Shown here: piece by piece, positions 5,952 through 10,584 of the stretch
Numbering within the stretch: position 1 is the first letter of the stretch
Layout of the letters: each line of letters starts with the position of its first letter
From: Kmv34 sp964524965
GTDB taxonomy: Bacteria > Aerophobota > Aerophobia > Aerophobales > B3-G15
Reading direction: 5' to 3'
Assembly (NCBI GenBank): GCA_964524965.1
Contig: CAZGDY010000055.1
Location: 1-10,584, forward strand
DNA: 10,584 bases
Position numbers and translations under genes: made by a program
Notes under the pieces: generated by a model
What the model was told of the DNA's origin: nothing
What the model saw: only the letters and a program-made list of their open reading frames with translations
The model's database searches: none

Positions 5952-7067
5952 TTATAAATTCTTTTTTTTACCCCAGGCATAAATTACAGGAGTAGCTACA
6001 AATTCTGATGAGTAAGTACCAATGATTATTCCTATTAAAAGGGAAAAGGTAAACCCACGGAGAGGCTCTCCTCCCCATAAAAAAAGAACCAGGACAACGA
6101 TAAAGGTGGTTAAGGAAGTTATGAGAGTTCGCGAAAGAGATTGATTTATGCTTAAATTAAGAATTTTTTTATGGGGAAATTTCTTTTTTCGGAGAGTTTT
6201 CGTATTCTCTCTGATTCTATCATAAATAACAATTGTATCGTTTAGAGAATAACCGACGATAGTTAAAAGAGCAGCTATAATAGGAAGCGTAAATTCAAAA
6301 CCGCCTAAGGAAAGTATTCCTACGGTGATCAAGACATCGTGAGCAAGAGCTACCACTGCTCCCACTGCAAAGCGAAATTCAAATCTCCATCCAATATAAA
6401 TTAGCATTCCAACTAAACTAAAAATTATGGCTAAAAAGGCATTGCGTTGCAATTCTTTGCTTACCCTTGGGCCTATTAAGTTCATGCTGATAATTTCAAA
6501 AGAGTTCTCTTCACCAAATCTATCTTCAATTGCCTCTTTTATTTTAGCTGTCATCTGACGGGAATTAATGTTCTGAATAATAGATACAAGAACTTCTTTT
6601 GAGACTTGGTTTATGTTGGTTTTACCAACTTGGCTTGGATCGACTGTGAAAGTAGTTATTAAATTTTCATATCCAATTCCTTCTACTCCCTGAATATTTT
6701 GTAGTTCTTCGAGGTTTTCAACCTCACCTTTTTCTTGGCGATAATTTATTATATTTGAAGCTATTTCTTCCGAAATCTCTTCCAGATGGTATCTTACGAG
6801 AACAGTGTTTTCGCCTTTGTTTCCATAACTCTGGATGATAGCTTTTCCTAATCCAATTTTGATAAGGGCAGATCTTATCTGGCCTATTTGGGGAGGTTTT
6901 TCAAATTTCAGGTGAGCTTCTATTCCTCCCGTAAAATCAAGCCCTAAATTTAATCCCCCTCTTATCGCCAAAGAAGCTATACTAATAGCGATAAGTATGC
7001 CCGAAAGTATAAAGGCTACTTTTCTCAGTTTAATAAAATCGATGTTGGTTTCACCAAAAAAGCGCAT
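5952..7067 (-). CDS. secF: Protein translocase subunit SecF with a GspK/ComEA-like insertion
   Basis: SecF pairs with SecD and uses the proton motive force to help pull exported proteins through SecYEG. TM1 (about residues 16-36) precedes NLGLDFTGGIEAHL (40-53), the first periplasmic signature. TM2-TM6 lie in the C-terminal half, with IGPRVSKELQ (198-207), GYSLNDTIVIYDRIREN (272-288) and GGEPLRGFTFSLLIG (332-346). At 371 residues it is about 50-65 longer than typical SecF. The extra part, residues about 101-170, interrupts the periplasmic domain and resembles the helix-hairpin-helix modules of ComEA and GspK (ASNIINYRQEKG, NLEELQNIQGV, TNINQVSKEVL). ATG at 7067 is chosen because AAGGGG at 7073-7078 lies five bases upstream; the in-frame GTG at 7073 (373 residues) overlaps that site. 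It follows secD and precedes murG by one base. Confidence 0.93.
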   Translation of the reverse strand: MRFFGETNIDFIKLRKVAFILSGILIAISIASLAIRGGLNLGLDFTGGIEAHLKFEKPPQIGQIRSALIKIGLGKAIIQSYGNKGENTVLVRYHLEEISEEIASNIINYRQEKGEVENLEELQNIQGVEGIGYENLITTFTVDPSQVGKTNINQVSKEVLVSIIQNINSRQMTAKIKEAIEDRFGEENSFEIISMNLIGPRVSKELQRNAFLAIIFSLVGMLIYIGWRFEFRFAVGAVVALAHDVLITVGILSLGGFEFTLPIIAALLTIVGYSLNDTIVIYDRIRENTKTLRKKKFPHKKILNLSINQSLSRTLITSLTTFIVVLVLFLWGGEPLRGFTFSLLIGIIIGTYSSEFVATPVIYAWGKKKNL

Positions 7068-7082
7068 TTTCACCCCTTTTTA

Positions 7083-8375
7083 TTATATGCTAAGTTTTTG
7101 CAAAGGTTTTCCCTGAAGGATAACGTTAAATATGGCCCTTGTTACTAATACTGCTGTAAATAAACTGGCAATTATGCCTATAGAAAGAGTAGTAGCAAAT
7201 CCTTTGATTGGCCCTGTTCCAAATTGAAACAAAATAAGAGCAGTGATTAGCGTAGTGATATTAGCATCAAGTATCGTTCTTAGGGCTTTACTGTACCCTG
7301 CGTCTACAGCGGAACGAGGAGCTCTTTCTTTTCTTAACTCCTCTCGTATGCGCTCGAAGATAATAACATTTGCATCTATGCTCATTCCAATGGTGAGGAT
7401 TATTCCTGCTATACCAGGAAGAGTAAGGGTAGCTTTTAAAGCAGCCAAAGCAGCCAGAAGGAATAAAAGATTCAATAACAAAGCTATAATAGCGATTAAG
7501 CCCGCTTTTTTGTAATAAACTGCCATAAAAATAAGAACAGCTAACAATCCAATTAATCCGGAAATTAAACCTTTTTGGATGGAATCTCTGCCCAGAGAAG
7601 GACCAACGGTAGTGTTTTGAATTATATTAAGAGGAACCGGAAGTGCACCTGATTTTAAGACGATTTTCAGCTCATTAGCTTTTTCCATACTATAGCTTCC
7701 TTCTATAACTGCTTTTCCTCCTGTAATGCGAGTTTTTATTACGGGAGCAGATTTTACCACATTATCCAGAATTATAGCTAATCTTTCTCCTACATGTCTT
7801 CCAGTGATATCAGCGAATTCTTCTGCTCCTTCACTAGTAAACTCAAGAGCTACGTAAGGTTGTCCCCACTGGCCTATTTCTACTTGGGCGCTTTTTATAG
7901 CTGCTCCGGTCAAAAGAGCCCCTTTTTTTACTAAATATGCTTTTTTTTCTAAATCATAGAGTATTTCATCGTCAGAAGGAATATCTCCTTCTAATGCTTC
8001 TCTTAAATTACCCTCTTCATCAAGTACTTTGAATTCAAGAAGAGCTGTTTTTCCTATAAGTTCAATAGCGCTTTGAGGGTCTTCTATTCCAGGAAGGTCA
8101 ACCATTATTCTTGTTTGTCCCTGTCTTGCAATAGTAGGTTCTCTAACTCCAAATTGGTCTATGCGGTTGCGAATAATTTCTAGAGCAGCGTCAACGACAT
8201 CCTCTGGACTTTCACCCGGGGGAAGTCTTTTTGTGTCTGCCTCTAATACGAGATGCATACCTCCTTTGAGATCAAGCCCTAAATTTATTTTTTCCCCTGG
8301 TGGATAGATAACCCAGATAGAAAGGGCAATTAGAACTACTACAAACAGAAGCACCCAACGGTTCAACCCTCGCAT
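7083..8375 (-). CDS. secD: Protein translocase subunit SecD
   Basis: The 430-residue RND-type membrane protein works with SecF in the proton-driven late stage of Sec export. TM1 (about 7-24) is followed by NLGLDLKGGMHLVLE (31-45) and a periplasmic region with RIDQFGVREPTIARQG (71-86) and SSD-type segments to about residue 255. The five-helix C-terminal bundle holds TVGPSLGRDSI (256-266), GMSIDANVIIFERIREELR (330-348) and GTGPIKGFATTLSIGI (386-401). The conserved Asp in the SIDANV motif is the expected proton-relay residue. It is the shorter SecD form (E. coli SecD is 615). ATG at 8375 has AAGGAG at 8384-8389, eight bases upstream. It is the first gene of the leftward operon; YajC is not encoded here. 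A strong leftward promoter lies about 80 bases upstream. Confidence 0.96.
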   Translation of the reverse strand: MRGLNRWVLLFVVVLIALSIWVIYPPGEKINLGLDLKGGMHLVLEADTKRLPPGESPEDVVDAALEIIRNRIDQFGVREPTIARQGQTRIMVDLPGIEDPQSAIELIGKTALLEFKVLDEEGNLREALEGDIPSDDEILYDLEKKAYLVKKGALLTGAAIKSAQVEIGQWGQPYVALEFTSEGAEEFADITGRHVGERLAIILDNVVKSAPVIKTRITGGKAVIEGSYSMEKANELKIVLKSGALPVPLNIIQNTTVGPSLGRDSIQKGLISGLIGLLAVLIFMAVYYKKAGLIAIIALLLNLLFLLAALAALKATLTLPGIAGIILTIGMSIDANVIIFERIREELRKERAPRSAVDAGYSKALRTILDANITTLITALILFQFGTGPIKGFATTLSIGIIASLFTAVLVTRAIFNVILQGKPLQKLSI

Positions 8376-8408
8376 TATTTACGCTCCTTCTTAGATAAAG
8401 TTTCCGCT

Positions 8409-8437
8409 AATGTATCAAAAAAGAAAAAGGTTGTCAA
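8409..8437 (-). promoter_or_regulatory. Possible second leftward promoter for secD
   Basis: On the minus strand, TTGACA (8437-8432) is separated by 17 bases from TACATT (8414-8409), which matches four of six -10 positions. It would start transcription about 25-30 bases before the secD start codon. The -35 is perfect but the -10 is weak, so it is only a candidate additional promoter downstream of the better one at 8462-8490. Confidence 0.3.
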
Positions 8438-8456
8438 CAAATACAGGTAAAGATGT

Positions 8457-8482
8457 TTGACATTATAGCTAAATTGTATAAT
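8457..8482 (+). promoter_or_regulatory. Candidate rightward promoter of the rseC-like gene
   Basis: A perfect TTGACA at 8457-8462 and a perfect TATAAT at 8477-8482 lie 24-31 bases or more ahead of the ATG at 8513, with a Shine-Dalgarno AAGGTGGA at 8498-8505. The 14-base spacer is shorter than the usual 16-18, which lowers confidence. The elements share DNA with the leftward secD promoter. Confidence 0.4.
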
Positions 8483-8490
8483 TTTATCAA
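8462..8490 (-). promoter_or_regulatory. Sigma-70-type promoter of the secD-secF-murG-murC operon
   Basis: Read on the minus strand, TTGATA (8490-8485) is followed after exactly 17 bases by a perfect TATAAT (8467-8462). This predicts a start near 8455 and a leader of about 80 bases before secD. It overlaps the rightward promoter of the rseC-like gene, so the two probably compete for RNA polymerase. Confidence 0.6.
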
Positions 8491-8512
8491 TAAAAATAAG
8501 GTGGAATAATTT

Positions 8513-8923
8513 ATGATTGAAATGGGAAAAGTAATTGAGGTAAAAAAGGATATAGCTATTGTACAAGTGGAGTCCAAAAGGGAATGCTCCAGTTGTACGA
8601 TGACTAAATTTTGTGAATTAACAGAAAGGGGAAAAAGATGTATCGAAACAGAGAAAATGCCCGGCACTAAAGTGGGTGATAAAGTTAAGATAAAAGTTGC
8701 GGGGGAACTGCTTTTAAAGGGAACAACATTGCTATTTTTAATTCCTGCTATATCCTTTATTTTCGGAGCAGTTATAGGACAAATGGTGATGGAGGGTATA
8801 GTTTTTTCTCTTATTTTAGGAATTCTCTTTTTAGTTGTTGCTTTTCTTATTCTTCATTTTTTTGATAAGAAATTAGCTGAAAAAAAGAATAAACCGAAAA
8901 TTATTGCTATTCTCTCGAGTTGA
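8513..8923 (+). CDS. RseC/MucC-family membrane protein (SoxR-reducing system RseC-like)
   Basis: The 136-residue product begins with a small soluble domain (GKVIEVKKDIAIVQVES) carrying four cysteines, Cys25, Cys28, Cys34 and Cys43, in the position of the RseC cysteine cluster. A GDKVKIKVAG segment (55-64) is followed by two transmembrane helices (about 71-93 and 94-116) and a short basic tail. This layout is that of the RseC/MucC family, whose members often sit beside rnf/rsx genes and are linked to electron transfer and to sigma-E or SoxR control. The cysteines could bind a metal or an Fe-S cluster; that is inference. ATG at 8513 has AAGGTGGA seven bases upstream; ATG at 8522 is too far from it. 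The next gene is rnfE, fitting the family context. Confidence 0.8.
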   Translation: MIEMGKVIEVKKDIAIVQVESKRECSSCTMTKFCELTERGKRCIETEKMPGTKVGDKVKIKVAGELLLKGTTLLFLIPAISFIFGAVIGQMVMEGIVFSLILGILFLVVAFLILHFFDKKLAEKKNKPKIIAILSS

Positions 8924-8989
8924 CTTTTTCACTTTTTTTTGTTAGATTATAAAAAGTTTTAGTAGATAATAAAAGGTTTAATAAATAAG

Positions 8990-9024
8990 CTCTTTTGTTC
9001 AAAGAGGGTTTTGTTAGTTTTTTT
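8990..9024 (+). terminator. Weak intrinsic terminator or attenuator between rseC-like gene and rnfE
   Basis: CTCTTT (8990-8995) and AAAGAG (9001-9006) form a 6-bp stem with a five-base loop, followed after GG by a T-rich run at 9009-9024. The stem has only two G-C pairs, so termination would be partial. It could reduce read-through from the rseC-like gene into rnfE. Confidence 0.35.
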
Positions 9025-9046
9025 AAAAGTCAAAAAAGAGGCAAGA

Positions 9047-9649
9047 GTGAAATCTTATCGTTTGCACTTAGAGTTTTTAAAAGGTTTATGGAAACAAAAT
9101 CCGGTATTTTTTCAACTTTTAGGCATGTGTCCTACTTTAGCAGTAACTAACTCTGCTATAAATGGTTTTTCTATGGGATTAGCTGTTATTTTTGTTTTGG
9201 TATGTTCGGGAATTGTAATATCCTCTATTCGGAAACTGATTCCCTCAGAGGTGAGAATTCCTACCTTTGTCATAATTATTGCCAGTTTTGTAACAGTAAT
9301 TGATCTTTTATTTAAAGCGCAATTGCCAGAAATAAGCAAAGCTCTGGGGCCTTACATTCCGTTAATTGTGGTTAACTGCATCATTTTAGGAAGGCAAGAG
9401 GCTTTTAATTACAAAAACTCTCTTCTTCCTTCAATTTTTGATAATTTAGGCATGGGGATTGGATTTACCTTAGCTCTGATTATTTTAGGTAGTATAAGAG
9501 AGATATTGGGCTCTGGCTCGGTGTTTGGTTATCAAATCTTGGGAAGTTATTTTCGCCCTTGGATAATTATGATTCTTCCTCCGGGAGCTTTCTTAACTCT
9601 GGGTGTTCTTATTGGTGTTATAAATAAATTTTCTCGCCAAAAAGCTTAG
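9047..9649 (+). CDS. rnfE: Rnf complex membrane subunit RnfE (RsxE/NqrD family)
   Basis: The 200-residue membrane protein matches RnfE: KGLWKQNPVFFQLLGMCPTLAVT near the start, NGFSMGLAV, RKLIPSEVRIPTFVIII (62-78), IPLIVVNCIILGRQEAF (104-120), GMGIGFTLALIILGSIREILG, and about six hydrophobic helices. Rnf couples ferredoxin:NAD+ electron transfer to ion pumping across the cytoplasmic membrane. Cys28 and Cys111 sit where the related NqrD has the cysteines that help bind the [2Fe-2S] cluster inside the membrane. GTG at 9047 is chosen because AAGAGG (9036-9041) lies five bases upstream and the protein then begins like its homologs; TTG at 9011 would add 12 residues encoded partly in the terminator's T-run. 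None of rnfC, D, G, A or B is adjacent, only an RseC-like gene upstream. Confidence 0.88.
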   Translation: MKSYRLHLEFLKGLWKQNPVFFQLLGMCPTLAVTNSAINGFSMGLAVIFVLVCSGIVISSIRKLIPSEVRIPTFVIIIASFVTVIDLLFKAQLPEISKALGPYIPLIVVNCIILGRQEAFNYKNSLLPSIFDNLGMGIGFTLALIILGSIREILGSGSVFGYQILGSYFRPWIIMILPPGAFLTLGVLIGVINKFSRQKA

Positions 9650-9675
9650 TTTAAATATTAAAAGAAAAGTCAGCC

Positions 9676-10107
9676 ATGATTTCTAATAAAAGAGCAATCT
9701 ATGATTATAAAATTCTTGAAACTTATGAAGCAGGGATTGTTCTCAAGGGATCTGAAGTGAAGTCTATTCGTAATGGGAGGGCAAGTTTTGTTGATAGTTT
9801 TGCTCGGATAAAAAAAGGAGAAGCCTGGCTTTGCAACCTCCACATATCTTCTTATTCTCAAGGGGTTGAGGAGTACGATCCCAAAAGGGAGAGGAAATTA
9901 CTTCTTCACAAACACCAGATAAAGAAGTTAAATGGTATGTTATCCCAGAAAGGCTTGACATTAATACCATTACGGATATACTTTAAAAAGAACAGAGCTA
10001 AAGTAGAATTGGGACTGGCTAAGGGAAAAAGACAATACGATAAAAGAGAAAGCCTGAGAAAAAAAGATATAGAACGAGACATGAAACGCCAACTAAGAGA
10101 GAGATAA
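9676..10107 (+). CDS. smpB: SsrA-binding protein SmpB
   Basis: The 143-residue product is a full-length SmpB, which binds tmRNA and places it in the A site of stalled ribosomes for trans-translation. Visible family motifs are YKILETYEAGIVLKGSEVKS (11-30), the AWLCNLHIS segment (50-58), YDPKRERKLLLHKHQI (67-82), KGLTLIPLRIYFKKNRAKVE (92-111) and GLAKGKRQYDKRE (113-125). The C-terminal basic tail (KKDIERDMKRQLRER) is the part that reads the empty mRNA channel by becoming helical. ATG at 9676 has only a weak AAAGAAAAG upstream and lies 26 bases after rnfE, so it may be co-transcribed with it. The tmRNA gene follows about 118 bases downstream, across the N gap, on the same strand. Confidence 0.96.
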   Translation: MISNKRAIYDYKILETYEAGIVLKGSEVKSIRNGRASFVDSFARIKKGEAWLCNLHISSYSQGVEEYDPKRERKLLLHKHQIKKLNGMLSQKGLTLIPLRIYFKKNRAKVELGLAKGKRQYDKRESLRKKDIERDMKRQLRER

Positions 10108-10181
10108 CCTTTTTTCAAACCTAGAATTTTAATAACTTAAGCCACTGGTTCTTATTTAGATGTAGAACAATAGGTTAGGAG

Positions 10182-10191
10182 NNNNNNNNNN
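10182..10191. other. Assembly gap (10 N)
   Basis: Ten undetermined bases separate smpB from ssrA. The exact count of ten suggests a scaffold spacer of unknown true length. The left flank ends in GGAG and the right flank begins with GGAG, so a small contig overlap or a collapsed repeat is possible. The ssrA promoter may fall here. Confidence 0.95.
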
Positions 10192-10225
10192 GGAGAAGAT
10201 GAGCGGTTTATGTTCAGGTTAAAAT

Positions 10226-10573
10226 GGGGGTGAACAGGCTTCGACAGTGATGAGAAAATCAGAATTGCACACCAAGGTCCTGATTCCTTGTAAAACTATC
10301 GGGAAAAAATAAACGCCGACGAATTTGCTTTAGCCGCTTAAAAAAGTGGTTAACGCCTGGTTACTTTTTCCCTGTGAGGTAGCTAAGGTGTCAAAAAGTG
10401 GGGATAATCTTACTTTTAGCAAAGGAGAGTAAGGTGAAAACAAAACTTTGCTACCTTGCCTTTTATCCTGCCTGTTGGAGAAAAAGCAAGTGAGAAAAAA
10501 AGACAGGCTAAGTGTGTAGGTATTTTGGTTTTTTTGTTTCTGGACGAGGGTTCGATTCCCTCCACCTCCACCA
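10226..10573 (+). ncRNA. ssrA: Transfer-messenger RNA (tmRNA)
   Basis: A complete one-piece tmRNA. The 5' strand GGGGGTG (10226-10232) pairs with CACCTCC (10563-10569) as the seven-base acceptor stem (one G-U), followed by A and an encoded CCA (10571-10573). The T arm is GAGGG-TTCGATT-CCCTC (10546-10562), and the conserved tmRNA start GAACAGGCTTCGACAG lies in the D-like region. The tag reading frame GCC GAC GAA TTT GCT TTA GCC GCT TAA (10315-10341) encodes ADEFALAA. The preceding AAAAAATA matches the usual resume-site context, placing the resume codon at 10315. With the alanine carried on tmRNA the full tag is A-ADEFALAA. Stems CAAGG/CCTTG (10273-10277 with 10286-10290) and later GC-rich hairpins fit the pseudoknot region. 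Works with SmpB encoded just upstream. Confidence 0.95.
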
Positions 10574-10584
10574 TTTTCCTTCCA

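Noticed and set aside
5951..5980. Longer murG start at ATG 5980.
   Set aside because: It overlaps secF by 29 bases, has no Shine-Dalgarno, and adds ten residues before the family's normal N-terminus.
8375..8667. Minus-strand ORFs covering the secD leader and the start of the rseC-like gene.
   Set aside because: They are antisense to a gene with clear family motifs or lie over the promoter region, and their translations look like AT-rich noise.
8939..8990. Possible promoter for rnfE (TTGTTA or TTGACT with GATAAT/TAGATT) and an imperfect direct repeat ATAAAAAGTTTTA / ATAAAAGGTTTAA.
   Set aside because: Spacers or hexamers are off consensus, and the repeat is only simple AT-rich similarity; not enough to call either.
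10192..10225. A -10-like TATGTT (10210-10215) before ssrA.
   Set aside because: Weak match, and any -35 would fall at or inside the N gap, so a promoter cannot be supported.

Overview
This is an AT-rich bacterial chromosomal segment, almost entirely housekeeping genes, with a 10-N scaffold gap at 10182-10191. That points to a draft or metagenome-derived assembly. The gene set (SecDF, MurG/MurC, an RnfE-type membrane subunit, an RseC-like protein and a citrate/homocitrate-synthase-like enzyme) suggests an anaerobic, peptidoglycan-containing, probably diderm bacterium from a poorly cultured lineage. The phylum cannot be fixed from the sequence alone. There are no insertion sequences, phage genes, CRISPR arrays or other obvious mobile DNA.

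Left part, plus strand (1-3357): the 3' end of ychF is followed by a 218-base non-coding leader and then rpsF-ssb-rpsR-rplI, the classic S6/SSB/S18/L9 operon. The leader carries a segment resembling the S6:S18 autoregulatory site. A DRE-TIM acyltransferase gene of the homocitrate/isopropylmalate/(Re)-citrate synthase superfamily overlaps the end of rplI and so appears translationally coupled to the ribosomal operon.

Middle part, minus strand (3483-8490): one compact operon read leftward, secD-secF-murG-murC. Gaps are 9 bases or fewer under the longest starts, and murG and murC share a TAATG stop/start. It is probably driven by a near-consensus promoter at 8462-8490. It combines the proton-driven part of the Sec translocon with two cytoplasmic peptidoglycan-precursor steps. 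SecF is unusually long: its periplasmic domain carries an insertion resembling the helix-hairpin-helix/SAM-like modules of ComEA and the type II secretion pseudopilin GspK. This is the most notable observation in the window. MurG has altered residues in otherwise well-conserved motifs.

Right part, plus strand (8457-10584): a divergent, overlapping promoter leads to an RseC-family membrane protein. A weak hairpin plus U-tract follows, then an rnfE gene without the rest of the rnf operon, then smpB and the ssrA tmRNA gene. SmpB and tmRNA work together in trans-translation (ribosome rescue). The tmRNA is complete, with an encoded CCA end and a short tag, ADEFALAA.
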